In this document: positions 23,695 through 32,587 of the stretch, piece after piece
Position numbering within the stretch: the stretch's first letter is position 1
Layout of the letters: each line of letters opens with the position of its first letter
From: Microbacterium lemovicicum
GTDB lineage: Bacteria; Actinomycetota; Actinomycetes; Actinomycetales; Microbacteriaceae
DNA: 64,000 nt
Direction: 5' to 3'
NCBI RefSeq assembly: GCF_003991875.1
Contig: NZ_CP031423.1
Location: forward strand, 620,001 to 684,000
Notes under the pieces: generated by a model
Told to the model about the DNA's origin: nothing
Database searches by the model: none
What the model saw: the letters and a program-made list of their open reading frames with translations, nothing else
Made by a program: the position numbers and the translations under genes

Positions 23695-25118
23695 GCGCGG
23701 ATGTGCTGAGCGGCGGCTTCCTGTGGTGGATCATCGGCATCGCCGTCGGCGTGCCGGTGATCCTCGTCGTGCTGACGGAGGTGCTCAACACCCTTACGCG
23801 GCAGAGCAATCCGGCGGCCAAACCCGTCCGGCTGCTGCGCAACTGGGTGGTCCCGGTCGGCGCCCTCTTCGCCCTGCTGGTGTTCGCGCTGCGCTCGCCC
23901 GCCGATCAGGTGTGGGCACGCGTCGTGGCGACCGTGCTCGGCTTCCTCGTCATCCTGCTGGTGCTGTCGGCCTTCAACGTCGCTCTCTTCTCCAACGCCA
24001 AGGCGGGGTCGTGGCGTGAGCGCATCCCGTCCATCTTCGTCGAGCTGGCCCGGCTCATCCTCGTCGTCGTGGGCCTCGCCATCCTCTTCCAGTGGGTCTG
24101 GGAGGCGGATGTCGGCGGGCTCATCGCCGCGCTGGGAGTGACGTCGATCGTCATCGGCCTCGCCCTGCAGAACGCCGTGGGCGGTGTCGTCTCCGGCCTG
24201 CTTCTGCTCTTCGAACAGCCGTTCAAGATCGGCGACTATCTCGAAGTGGGAAGCGTGGAAGGCAGGGTCGTCGAGGTGAACTGGCGCGCCTGCCACATCG
24301 ATACGGGGTCCGGCATCCAGATCGTCCCCAACTCCACCCTCTCCGGCGCGTCCTTCACCAATCGCAGCCAGCCCCTCGGGCCGTTCCATGTGACCACGAC
24401 TGTGACGTTCACGACGGATGATCCCCCTCACGAGGTCGTCCAGCTCCTCGTGGACGTCGCGGATTCGCTGCCGATGCGGTGGGAGGCGGAGCGCGCCGCC
24501 GCGGAGTACGCCGGCTCGGGCAGGTATTCCGTCTCACTGCCGATCGCCGGCCCGTCCGACGGCTCCCGTGCGCTGAGTCTCTACCTCGCATGGCTCTGGT
24601 ACGCCGCACGGAGGCGAGGGCTCGCCCTGGACGGCGACGCGACCGACCCGATCGCGGAGCCGGGCATGCTCGAGCGGGCGTTGGAGGTCGTCGGGCCGAC
24701 GCTGCACCTCGGCGATGAGGAGCGCGACCTGGTGCTGTCGACCGGGAAGCTCGAGCGCTACGGACGCGGCGAGATCGTCCAGGCGCAGGGCATCCTGCCT
24801 CACGAGATGCGATTCATCGTCGACGGACGGGTGCGGCTGGCCGTGGAGGTGGCGGGAGGTCGCGTGGAGTTCGCGACGGCGGAGCCGGGGGACTACGTCG
24901 GCCAGACCGCGCTCACCCGCGAGAAGACGTTGACGGAGGCGATCGCCGCCGATGTTCTCACGGTTCTCGTGCTCCCACTCGCGACCGTCGATCGGCTCGT
25001 GCGCGCTCGTCCCCTGCTCGCCGCCGAGATCGGGCAGTCGATCGAGCTCAAGCGAAAGCTCGCCGCCGAGGCGCTGTCCGGCGCGGATGTGGTCCGCGAG
25101 GTGCTCGGCGGCGGCTGA
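23691..25118 (+). CDS. MscS-family mechanosensitive channel with C-terminal cyclic-nucleotide-binding-like domain
   Basis: 475 residues; GTG 23691 overlaps the stop of the cyclase-like receptor (GTGA), with GGAGG 5 nt upstream. Four or five hydrophobic segments occur in the first 160 residues, with the pore helix around ALGVTSIVIGLALQNAVGGVVSGLLL. The MscS beta domain follows (FKIGDYLEVG, IVPNSTLSG). From about residue 340 there is a cNMP-binding-type barrel (LERYGRGEIVQAQG, VDGRVRLAVEV, EPGDYVGQTALTRE). Its phosphate-binding cassette lacks the usual PRxA/T (here REKTLTEAIA), so ligand preference may be altered. The channel is probably gated by the partner receptor as well as, or instead of, tension. 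Confidence 0.9.
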   Translation: MSADVLSGGFLWWIIGIAVGVPVILVVLTEVLNTLTRQSNPAAKPVRLLRNWVVPVGALFALLVFALRSPADQVWARVVATVLGFLVILLVLSAFNVALFSNAKAGSWRERIPSIFVELARLILVVVGLAILFQWVWEADVGGLIAALGVTSIVIGLALQNAVGGVVSGLLLLFEQPFKIGDYLEVGSVEGRVVEVNWRACHIDTGSGIQIVPNSTLSGASFTNRSQPLGPFHVTTTVTFTTDDPPHEVVQLLVDVADSLPMRWEAERAAAEYAGSGRYSVSLPIAGPSDGSRALSLYLAWLWYAARRRGLALDGDATDPIAEPGMLERALEVVGPTLHLGDEERDLVLSTGKLERYGRGEIVQAQGILPHEMRFIVDGRVRLAVEVAGGRVEFATAEPGDYVGQTALTREKTLTEAIAADVLTVLVLPLATVDRLVRARPLLAAEIGQSIELKRKLAAEALSGADVVREVLGGG

Positions 25119-25184
25119 GCTCATCGTCCCGCCTCCTGGGAGAACGGGGTGAACGACGGGCGAACGCTCGACTAACGTTGTGCC

Positions 25185-25898
25185 ATGACGACGGTGACAC
25201 GGCGAGGCATCCTCGCTGTGGGCATCGGTGTCGGGCTTCTCATCGCCGGCGTCGTGGTCGCACTCGTGCTCGGCGAAGCGCTCGACATCACGCCCTTCCC
25301 GGCCAGGCCCGCTGCCACGCCGGACGGCGACATCCCCCTGGCCTGGCTGGCCCGCATGCTCCTCGCGCTGACACTGGCCTGGATCGTCATCGGCATGTTC
25401 GCGTCACGCACCAGCCTCATCCGCCGGCCCGGTGCGGCGGCGGCGCGCGCATCCTGGATCGGCGCGACACGGCCGTGGCGCGCGAGGGAGTCCACGCTCG
25501 GGATGCTGCCGCTCGACCGGTGGCTCCTGCTGCTCGTTCCGGGGGCATTGCTCGGAGCCACCCGCGCGGTGCAGACGTCGTTCTCGGCACCGCTGCACCT
25601 GCTCGTCGTGCTGCTGGGGTGGATCGCGTTCGCGGTCGTGCTGCGGGTCGTGCTCGGCAGCCGCTCCCCGTGGCCGGTGCTGGCCGCCGTCGCCGGGGTC
25701 GTGGTTCTGCGCAGCGCGCTGACGCTGCTCGCCCTCTCGTTCGCCGGGCCCGGCGGATCGGAGGGTGCGTTCTGGTCCGACCCGCTGCTGCGCGGGCTGT
25801 ACATCGCGCTGGCCGTCGCCCTCTACGTGTGGATGCTGGTCGCCGCCGTCTGGGCCTTCACGAGCAGTCCGCGGCGCCGCCGCGTCGACGCCGGCTAG
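25185..25898 (+). CDS. Membrane protein of unknown function
   Basis: 237 residues, five or six hydrophobic segments (GILAVGIGVGLLIAGVVVAL; ARMLLALTLAWIVIGMFA; WLLLLVPGALLGATRA; LLVVLLGWIAFAVVLRVVL; a C-terminal pair) and a basic end. No family recognised. TAACGT at 25173-25178 lies exactly 6 nt before the ATG, so it is probably a leaderless, independently transcribed gene. It converges on the YccF gene with a 10-nt gap. Confidence 0.75.
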   Translation: MTTVTRRGILAVGIGVGLLIAGVVVALVLGEALDITPFPARPAATPDGDIPLAWLARMLLALTLAWIVIGMFASRTSLIRRPGAAAARASWIGATRPWRARESTLGMLPLDRWLLLLVPGALLGATRAVQTSFSAPLHLLVVLLGWIAFAVVLRVVLGSRSPWPVLAAVAGVVVLRSALTLLALSFAGPGGSEGAFWSDPLLRGLYIALAVALYVWMLVAAVWAFTSSPRRRRVDAG

Positions 25899-25908
25899 AC
25901 GCCTCTCC

Positions 25909-26307
25909 TCAGCGCGCGGGGAAGGCGCGGGACCCGCCCACGTCGACGATGTCCTTGCCCAGCGGCATCAGCGAGATCGGGACCAGCTTGAAGCTGGCGA
26001 TGCCCAGCGGGATGCCGATGATCGTGATGCACATCGCGACGCCCGTGAGGATGTGGCCGATCGCGAGCCAGATGCCGGCGAGGATGACCCAGATCACGTT
26101 GCCGATGAACGAGCCGACGCCCGCGGTCGGCTTGTCGACGATGGTCTTGCCGAACGGCCACAGCGCGTAGACGCCGATGCGGAACGACGCGATCGCCCAC
26201 GGGATGGTGATGATCGGGATGCACAGGATCACTCCCGCCAGCATGTAGGCGAGGAACATCCAGAAGCCCGACAGGACGAGCCAGATGATGTTGAGGATGA
26301 CGCGCAT
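25909..26307 (-). CDS. yccF: YccF-domain inner-membrane protein
   Basis: 132 residues made of two tandem YccF repeats: each has an N-terminal hydrophobic helix (NIIWLVLSGFWMFLAYMLAG; NVIWVILAGIWLAIGHILTG) followed by IPxxTIPWAIASFRIG/IIGIPLGIASFKL and a W/L-PFG or PLG-K-x-IVD ending. This is the full-length architecture of the family, whose function is unknown. GAGAAT lies 6 nt before the ATG at 26307, close to the leaderless pattern. Divergent from pcrA by 141 nt. Confidence 0.85.
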   Translation of the reverse strand: MRVILNIIWLVLSGFWMFLAYMLAGVILCIPIITIPWAIASFRIGVYALWPFGKTIVDKPTAGVGSFIGNVIWVILAGIWLAIGHILTGVAMCITIIGIPLGIASFKLVPISLMPLGKDIVDVGGSRAFPAR

Positions 26308-26448
26308 GCGTCCATTCTCCCGGTCGGCGCCCGCGAAGCCGCTGTGCGAGGCCCGGCCCGGCCCGTGACGCGAGCGGCCGGCGCGGGCGGTGGCCGCGGC
26401 ATCCGGTCCCGGGCTCGTGTCGGAGGCGCCGCGTAGAATGGTGGCGAC

Positions 26449-28908
26449 ATGACCGATGCACCTGTGCCCCTCATCGTGGCCGGTGATCGCGGCCCGCAGG
26501 CCGGCGCGCCGAGCGGCGCCCGTCCCGACGAAGACCTCCTCGAGGGCCTCAACCAGCCGCAGCGCGACGCCGTGGTCTACCGCGGTCCGGCGCTGCTCAT
26601 CGTGGCCGGCGCGGGGTCGGGCAAGACACGCGTGCTCACCCACCGCATCGCCAGCCTGCTCCGCACGAGAGACGCCTGGCCCAGCCAGATCCTCGCGATC
26701 ACGTTCACGAACAAGGCCGCCGGCGAGATGCGCGAGCGCGTGCAGCAGCTCATCGGCGAGCGCGCGCAGGGCATGTGGATCTCCACGTTCCACTCGGCGT
26801 GCGTGCGCATCCTGCGGCGCGAGGCCGAGCAGTTCGGCTTCACCCGCTCGTTCACCATCTACGACTCCGGCGACTCCCGGGCGCTGATCAAGCGCCTGGT
26901 GAAGGAGCACCAGGGCGACGCCTACGGGCTCACGCCCGCGGCCGTGCAGGGCAAGATCTCGAAGCACAAGAACGAGCTGGCCGACGCGGAGTCGTACGCG
27001 CGGCAGGCCAACATGGAAGATCCGGCCGAGCGCGTCTTCGTCGAGATCTTCGCCGACTACCAGCGGTCGCTGCAGCGGGCCAACGCCTTCGACTTCGACG
27101 ACCTGATCGCCCAGGTGGTGTATCTCTTCCGCGCCTTCCCGAAGGTCGCCGACATCTACCGCAAGCGGTTCCGACACATCCTGGTCGACGAGTACCAAGA
27201 CACCAACCACGCGCAGTACGCACTGATCCACGAGCTCACGCGGCCCCCCGGCTCCGACGCCGAGCCGTTCGCCGCCTCGGGCGGGATGATGATCTTCGAG
27301 CCCGAGCCGACGGGCGAGGATGCCGCGTCCCTCACCGTCGTCGGAGACTCCGACCAGTCGATCTACGCCTTCCGCGGCGCCGACATCCGCAACATCACGG
27401 AGTTCGAGCGCGACTATCCCGGCGCGAAGGTCGTGCTGCTCGAGCAGAACTACCGCTCGACCCAGAACATCCTGAGTGCGGCCAACGCGGTCATCAGCAA
27501 CAACTTCGACCGCAAAGACAAGAAGCTCTGGACCGACGTGGGTGCCGGTGCGAAGATCATCGGCTTCACCGGCTACTCCCAGCACGACGAGGCGCAGTTC
27601 GTCGCCGACGAGATCGAGTCGCTGCACAAGGGCGGTCTCGACTACTCCGCGATCGCCGTGTTCTACCGCACCAACTCGCAGTCCCGCGCGCTGGAGGAGA
27701 TCTTCATCCGCTCTGCGCTGCCGTACAAGATCATGGGCGGCACGAAGTTCTACGACCGCGCGGAGATCAAGGACGCGATGGCCTACGTCACGGCCGTGGT
27801 GAACCCCGCCGACGAGATGGCCGTCCGCCGCATCCTGAACAAGCCCCGCCGCGGCATCGGCGACGTGACCGAGACCTCCATCGCGCGCTACGCAGCCGAC
27901 GAGGGCATCACGTTCCGCGATGCGCTCGCCAACGCCTCGGCGCTCGGCGTCGGGCCCAAGATCCAGGCCGCGATCACTCAGCTCGACAAGGTGCTGGCCG
28001 AGGCGGCGGAGATCATGATCCCGGCCTCGGGCGAGCTGCCGCCGCCGACCTCGGTGGCCGAGGGCGTCACGCTCCTGCTGCAGAAGAGCGGCTACCTCGA
28101 TGCGCTGCGCGTCAGCAAGGATCCGCAGGACGAAGCGCGACTCGAGAACCTCGACGAGCTCGTCGCCGTGACGCGTGAGTTCGCCCGGAGCAACCCCGAG
28201 GGCACGGTCATCGACTTCCTCACCGAGGTCGCGCTCGTCGCCGACGCCGACGACCTCGAAGACGCGTCGGGCTCCGTCTCGCTCATGACCCTCCACACCG
28301 CGAAGGGCCTCGAGTACGACTCGGTGTTCCTGACGGGCGTCGAGGAGGACCTCATCCCGCACCGCATCTCGGCGGGCGAGCCGGGCGGTCCGCAGGAGGA
28401 GCGCCGGCTGTTCTACGTCGGCATCACGCGCGCCCGTCAGAGGCTGTTCATGTCGCTCGCGATGACCCGCGCGCAGTTCGGCGAGGTGACTGTGGCGATG
28501 CCGAGCCGGTTCCTGCAGGAGATCCCCGCCGACATCATCGATTGGCGGCAATCGCCCGGCGACGTGAACTCGCGCGGCGGCACGCAGTCGCGGGCGCTCA
28601 ACGCCCGGCGGCCCGGCGGCTCGGGCTCCGGCTTCGGCGGGGGGTCGACCTCGCCACGACGGTTCGGCGACGACCTCGTGCCGAAGGGCACATCGCTCGA
28701 CCGCTTCCCGAACCGGGTGCCCGCCCGCGTGCGCGACAACGGCGCGATGGAGCTGGCCGCGGGCGACCGCATCCGGCACGAGGATTTCGGCGAGGGCCGC
28801 GTCGACGCGGTCACGGGCGAGGGTGCCAAGCGCGTCGCCCATGTGCGCTTCGAGAAGGTCGGCGCCAAGAAGCTGCTCGTCAAGATCGCGCCGATCGAGA
28901 AGCTGTAG
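26449..28908 (+). CDS. pcrA: ATP-dependent DNA helicase PcrA/UvrD1 (SF1A)
   Basis: 819 residues, full length for actinobacterial PcrA/UvrD1. Motif I is AGAGSGKTRVLTHR, motif Ia ITFTNKAAGEMRERV, motif II LVDEYQDTNHAQ, motif III VVGDSDQSIYAFRGA, motif IV LEQNYRSTQNIL, motif V TLHTAKGLEYDSVFLTG and motif VI RRLFYVGITRAR. The end (GDRIRHEDFGEGRVDAVTGEG) is the Tudor-like RNA polymerase-binding domain. It unwinds DNA 3' to 5' in nucleotide excision and transcription-coupled repair. TAGAAT at 26434-26439, 9 nt before the ATG, is the probable -10. An M. tuberculosis uvrD1 also lies near sucCD, so the order is partly conserved. Confidence 0.96.
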   Translation: MTDAPVPLIVAGDRGPQAGAPSGARPDEDLLEGLNQPQRDAVVYRGPALLIVAGAGSGKTRVLTHRIASLLRTRDAWPSQILAITFTNKAAGEMRERVQQLIGERAQGMWISTFHSACVRILRREAEQFGFTRSFTIYDSGDSRALIKRLVKEHQGDAYGLTPAAVQGKISKHKNELADAESYARQANMEDPAERVFVEIFADYQRSLQRANAFDFDDLIAQVVYLFRAFPKVADIYRKRFRHILVDEYQDTNHAQYALIHELTRPPGSDAEPFAASGGMMIFEPEPTGEDAASLTVVGDSDQSIYAFRGADIRNITEFERDYPGAKVVLLEQNYRSTQNILSAANAVISNNFDRKDKKLWTDVGAGAKIIGFTGYSQHDEAQFVADEIESLHKGGLDYSAIAVFYRTNSQSRALEEIFIRSALPYKIMGGTKFYDRAEIKDAMAYVTAVVNPADEMAVRRILNKPRRGIGDVTETSIARYAADEGITFRDALANASALGVGPKIQAAITQLDKVLAEAAEIMIPASGELPPPTSVAEGVTLLLQKSGYLDALRVSKDPQDEARLENLDELVAVTREFARSNPEGTVIDFLTEVALVADADDLEDASGSVSLMTLHTAKGLEYDSVFLTGVEEDLIPHRISAGEPGGPQEERRLFYVGITRARQRLFMSLAMTRAQFGEVTVAMPSRFLQEIPADIIDWRQSPGDVNSRGGTQSRALNARRPGGSGSGFGGGSTSPRRFGDDLVPKGTSLDRFPNRVPARVRDNGAMELAAGDRIRHEDFGEGRVDAVTGEGAKRVAHVRFEKVGAKKLLVKIAPIEKL

Positions 28909-28956
28909 GGCGTCGGCTCCCGGCATCGGCTCCGGAGAGCCGGTTAGGGTCGAGAG

Positions 28957-30153
28957 ATGGGCATCTTCTCGCGCTCGAAGCGCACTGACCCGACTTCCGA
29001 CGAGCAGAAGGGCGCGGATGCCACGGCGTCCGGTGCCGCGGATGCCGGCGATTCCGGCTCGATGGATGCTGCGGCCTCCGGTGCCGCGGATGCCACGGCC
29101 TCCGGCTCGACCGAGACCGTGACGGACAGCGCCGGGAGCGCACCCGCGGCCACCGTCGGCATCTCGATGTCGACGTACCGCGGTGTGGGAGCGCCGGCGG
29201 GCGCGCCCGTCGCAGCCGAGCCGGCGTCGAGCGGTACTCCGGCGGGCTCCACCGTCGGCGCCTCGGCGGGCGCCTCGTTCGGTCTCGCGGGCGGTGCGTC
29301 CGGCGGCGGCCCCGCGGGCGCGGGAGCCGCAGCATCCGCTCGTCCGCCGGCAGAGGCGCCTCAGGGTGCGGAGCGCGCGCCGGGGATGCGCGACAACGGT
29401 CTGCTGCAGGCCGCGCTCGCGGAGCTCCCCGCCGAGCCGACGTCGCAGCAGATGCTGAACGCCGCGCGGCAGCTCCTGCAGGGCCACGTGTTCCTGCGGG
29501 TGGAGGGCGACGCGCGGGCGCTCATCGAGGCGGGGGAGAACCTTCCGCTGCAGGTGGCGACGCAGGGCGATGCGCAGTGGGCGCTCGCGTACAGCGGCGG
29601 CGATGCGCTGCGGGCGAGCGTGCAGGCCGACGGCGCGACGGGCACCTCGGCGCTGGCGCAGCCCGTGACGGCGGTGATCCAGCACGTGCTGCAGGGGCCG
29701 TACGCCGGTCTGGTGCTCGACCACGCGTCGGGCACGTCCCGGCTGATGCTGCCGCGCGATCTGCTCGAGCGCGCCGTCAAGGACACGACGCCCGAGTTGC
29801 GGATCAAGTCGCTGCTGGCGGCTCCCCGCACAGCCGAGACGGCCGGGCAGGTCGTCGAGGCGATCGCCGCCGGACCCGTCTGGGTCGCGGCGAGTCGCCC
29901 TGCCGAGGGTCAGACGCCTGGCATCGCCGAGGCCCGCAGTGCCGACGGCACGCGCTTCCTCGAGCTGTTCTCGCACCCCCTGGAAGTGTTCGCGCTGCGT
30001 CCGAACGACCAGCCGGTGCCGGTGAAGACGGCTCAGCTCGCGGCCGCACTGCGCAGCGATGAGGGCATCAGCGGTGTGCTGCTCGATCCGGCGGGTCCGT
30101 GGATCCAGCTGTCGCGTGAAGAGCTCGCGCCGATCCTCGCCGTCCAGGAGTGA
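28957..30153 (+). CDS. SseB-family protein with low-complexity N-terminus
   Basis: 398 residues. Residues 1-140 are Ala/Gly/Ser/Thr-rich with imperfect repeats (ATASGAAD, AAASGAAD, ATASGSTE) and are probably disordered. From about 145 the SseB domain is recognisable (NGLLQAALAELPAEP, GHVFLRVEGDAR, ALAYSGGDAL) with a C-terminal SseB_C-like part (ELFSHPLEVFALRPND). The family is named for the serine sensitivity phenotype in E. coli; biochemical role unknown. TAGGGT exactly 6 nt before the ATG indicates a leaderless mRNA. Confidence 0.8.
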   Translation: MGIFSRSKRTDPTSDEQKGADATASGAADAGDSGSMDAAASGAADATASGSTETVTDSAGSAPAATVGISMSTYRGVGAPAGAPVAAEPASSGTPAGSTVGASAGASFGLAGGASGGGPAGAGAAASARPPAEAPQGAERAPGMRDNGLLQAALAELPAEPTSQQMLNAARQLLQGHVFLRVEGDARALIEAGENLPLQVATQGDAQWALAYSGGDALRASVQADGATGTSALAQPVTAVIQHVLQGPYAGLVLDHASGTSRLMLPRDLLERAVKDTTPELRIKSLLAAPRTAETAGQVVEAIAAGPVWVAASRPAEGQTPGIAEARSADGTRFLELFSHPLEVFALRPNDQPVPVKTAQLAAALRSDEGISGVLLDPAGPWIQLSREELAPILAVQE

Positions 30154-30322
30154 CCTGAGGCTCTGCCGCGCGCGAGCACGACGCAGGCGGATCGGTGTGG
30201 CGGGGGCCACGGCGCGGGGCCGGCGCGGGCGTGATCCTGCCCGCGTCCTGCACGTGCGGCGGTCGTGAAGCCCCGGCGCAACGGGGTGACGGGCGGCGCC
30301 GGGCGCCCCTAGTGTCGGAGGC

Positions 30323-31363
30323 ATGGCGAGCCCGCACATTATGCTGACCGTGCCCGGAGGCGCCTCCGGCGATCGCGAGGTGCGGGTCTCCAGCCCCGAC
30401 CGCGTGCTGTGGGCGGAGTCCGGGATCACCAAACGGGAGCTCGCGGAGTATCTGATCGCGGTGTCCGGCCCGTTCCTCGCCGCCAACGGCGATCGGCCCG
30501 TCTCGCTGGAGCGGTTCCCCGACGGCGTCGACGGCGAGAGCTTCTTCTCCAAGAACCCGCCGAAGGGGGCGCCCGACTACGTCGAGGCCGTCACGGTCGT
30601 CTACAACAGCGGGCGCCGGCATCCGCAGCTCGTCCTCACCGAGCCCGCTGCCATCGTGTGGGCCGCGCAGATGAACACGGTCGTGTTCCACCCGTGGGCC
30701 TCACTCCGGGCGGACACCGACAACCCCGTGGAGCTGCGGATCGACCTCGATCCCCAGCCGGGCACCGGCTTCCGCGAGGCCGCCGCCGTGGCTCCGGCGC
30801 TGCGGGACGTGCTGGCCGAGGCGGGACTCGAGGCCTGGACCAAGACCAGCGGCAACCGCGGTCTCCACGTGTTCTGCCCGATCGAGCCGACGCACGAGTT
30901 CCTCGACGTGCGTCACGCGGTCATCGCCGCGTCGCGCGAGCTCGAGCGGCGCATGCCCGATCGGGTGACGACGAGCTGGTGGAAGGAGGAGCGCGGTGAG
31001 CGCATCTTCCTCGACTTCAACCAGGCGAACCGCGACCGGACGATGGCCGGCGCCTACAGCCCGCGCGCACTCCCCGCCGCGACCGTGTCGACGCCGATCA
31101 CGTGGGACGAGGTGGCGGATGCCGATCCCGCGGCCTTCACCGTCCGGTCGGTGCCCGAGCGGCTCGCGACGGTGGGCGACGCGTGGGCCGGCTTCGCCGA
31201 GCGTCCCGGACGCATCGACACGCTCCTGGAGTGGTGGGAGCGGGACCTCGCGAACGGGCTGGGCGAGCTGAACTTCCCGCCCGACTTCCCGAAGATGCCG
31301 GGTGAGCCTCCGCGCGTGCAGCCCAGCCGCATCAACCCGGACAACTGGCCGAAGGACGAGTAG
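30323..31363 (+). CDS. ligD: Stand-alone LigD-type DNA polymerase/primase domain protein
   Basis: 346 residues, equal to the polymerase (PolDom) domain of LigD and no more. Features are the KRELAEYLIAVSGPFL start, ERFPDGVDGESFFSKNPP, the catalytic ELRIDLDPQPG (paired Asp) and TSGNRGLHVFCPI. This archaeo-eukaryotic-primase-fold enzyme adds nucleotides, preferentially ribonucleotides, during non-homologous end joining. TAGTGT lies 7 nt before the ATG, so it is near-leaderless with an embedded GGAGG. The ligase gene on the opposite strand converges with it, so the LigD functions are split. No Ku gene is in the window. Confidence 0.92.
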   Translation: MASPHIMLTVPGGASGDREVRVSSPDRVLWAESGITKRELAEYLIAVSGPFLAANGDRPVSLERFPDGVDGESFFSKNPPKGAPDYVEAVTVVYNSGRRHPQLVLTEPAAIVWAAQMNTVVFHPWASLRADTDNPVELRIDLDPQPGTGFREAAAVAPALRDVLAEAGLEAWTKTSGNRGLHVFCPIEPTHEFLDVRHAVIAASRELERRMPDRVTTSWWKEERGERIFLDFNQANRDRTMAGAYSPRALPAATVSTPITWDEVADADPAAFTVRSVPERLATVGDAWAGFAERPGRIDTLLEWWERDLANGLGELNFPPDFPKMPGEPPRVQPSRINPDNWPKDE

Positions 31364-31382
31364 GCCGGTCGGGCCTGCTGCG

Positions 31383-31465
31383 CGACGTCTGCACGACCGG
31401 CGGGGCTGGTGAGGGCAGGAGTGACGGGTGTGGGCGGCGCGGAAAGGGTCGTCGTGCAGACGTCG
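31383..31465. repeat. Long inverted repeat between convergent NHEJ-type genes
   Basis: Perfect 15-bp arms, CGACGTCTGCACGAC (31383-31397) and its complement at 31451-31465, separated by 53 nt. It occupies the gap between the converging polymerase and ligase genes and could terminate both. No U tract is visible. The arms are long for chance and may belong to a small intergenic repeat family. Confidence 0.55.
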
Positions 31466-31513
31466 GCGCGAGCGCGGTGTGTCGACGCGCTGCGCTGCCC
31501 GCCGCGGGACGGG

Positions 31514-32560
31514 TTACTCGAGCACGTCGCCGACGTCGTAGGCGGAGACCGATTCGAGCTGGTCGTACGTGCACGAACGCGGGTCGCGGTCGGGGCGCCA
31601 CCGCTCGAACTGCGCCGTGTGGCGGAAGCGCCAGCCCTCGAGCTGGTCGTACCGCACCTCCAGCACCTTCTCGGGGCGCAGCTTGACGAAGGACATGTCC
31701 TTGTCGGCCCCGGTGAAGCGCGACTTCTCGCCGGCACCGGTGACGGCTTCGCCGTCGTCGTCGCGCTCGACAAGGGGCGCCAGCTCGTCGATGAGCTCGA
31801 GTCGCCGTGCGTTGCTGAAGGCGGAGACCGCGCCGATCGGCAGCAGCGTCCCGTCATCGCCGTAGAGGCCGACCAGCAGCGAGCCGAGACCCTGACCCGA
31901 CTTGTGCACCCGGTAGGCCCACGCCACGACGTCCGCCGTGCGGGCGTGTTTGATCTTGAACATCGTGCGCTTGTTCGGGGCGTACGGCTGGGCCAGCGGC
32001 TTGGCCACGACCCCGTCGAGCCCGGCGCCCTCGAACGTGGTGAGCCACTCCCGCGCGATGGCGGGATCGGTCGTCGTGCGGGTGACGTGCACGGGATGCG
32101 GCACATTCCCGAGCAGATCGAGCAACTGCGCCCGGCGCACCTCGAACGGCTCCGACTGCAGGTCGCGGTCGCCGCGGGCGAGAAGGTCGAAGGCGATGAA
32201 CATGGCCGGCGTCTTCTCCGACAGCATCGTCACGCGCGAAGCCGCGGGGTGGATGCGCTGCGTCAGCGAGTCCCAGTCCAGCCGCTGCGAACCGGGTTCG
32301 CCCTTCAGCACCGCCACCTCGCCGTCGATCAGACACGGCTCGGGCAGCAGCCGCGCGAACGCCTCGACCAGCTCGGGGAAGTACCGCGTGAGCGGCTTCG
32401 CGCCGCGACTGCCGATCTCGACGGTCTCCCCGTCCCACGACACGAGCCCGCGGAATCCGTCCCACTTCGGCTCGAAGCTCAGACCGCCGGGGGTCTGGGA
32501 CGGATCCGGGATGTCGGGGATGGACTTCGCCAGCATCGGCGCGGGGATGTCGTAGGGCAT
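31514..32560 (-). CDS. ATP-dependent DNA ligase (LigC/LigD ligase-domain type)
   Basis: 348 residues; ATG 32560 chosen because AGGA is 7 nt upstream (a GTG at 32566 is too close to it). Nucleotidyltransferase motif I is EPKWDGFRG with the lysine that takes AMP, followed by motif III-like MFIAFDLLARGD, motif IV GLDGVVAKPL and motif V MFKIKHARTADVV. A C-terminal OB fold follows. It lacks polymerase and nuclease domains, which makes it LigC-like, or the ligase part of a split LigD system with the convergent polymerase. Role in double-strand break or excision repair. Confidence 0.92.
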   Translation of the reverse strand: MPYDIPAPMLAKSIPDIPDPSQTPGGLSFEPKWDGFRGLVSWDGETVEIGSRGAKPLTRYFPELVEAFARLLPEPCLIDGEVAVLKGEPGSQRLDWDSLTQRIHPAASRVTMLSEKTPAMFIAFDLLARGDRDLQSEPFEVRRAQLLDLLGNVPHPVHVTRTTTDPAIAREWLTTFEGAGLDGVVAKPLAQPYAPNKRTMFKIKHARTADVVAWAYRVHKSGQGLGSLLVGLYGDDGTLLPIGAVSAFSNARRLELIDELAPLVERDDDGEAVTGAGEKSRFTGADKDMSFVKLRPEKVLEVRYDQLEGWRFRHTAQFERWRPDRDPRSCTYDQLESVSAYDVGDVLE

Positions 32561-32587
32561 GGTCACATCCTGTCGTGAGGGTCCGAC

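Noticed and set aside
25909..30552. A 1547-codon open frame on the minus strand across pcrA and the SseB-like gene
   Set aside because: It is antisense to strongly conserved pcrA motifs and has the Arg/His/Leu-rich composition of a shadow frame in GC-rich DNA. Only its last 133 codons (YccF) are real.
30323..32560. A frameshifted single LigD gene
   Set aside because: The two genes lie on opposite strands with their own starts and stops, so a sequencing frameshift cannot join them.
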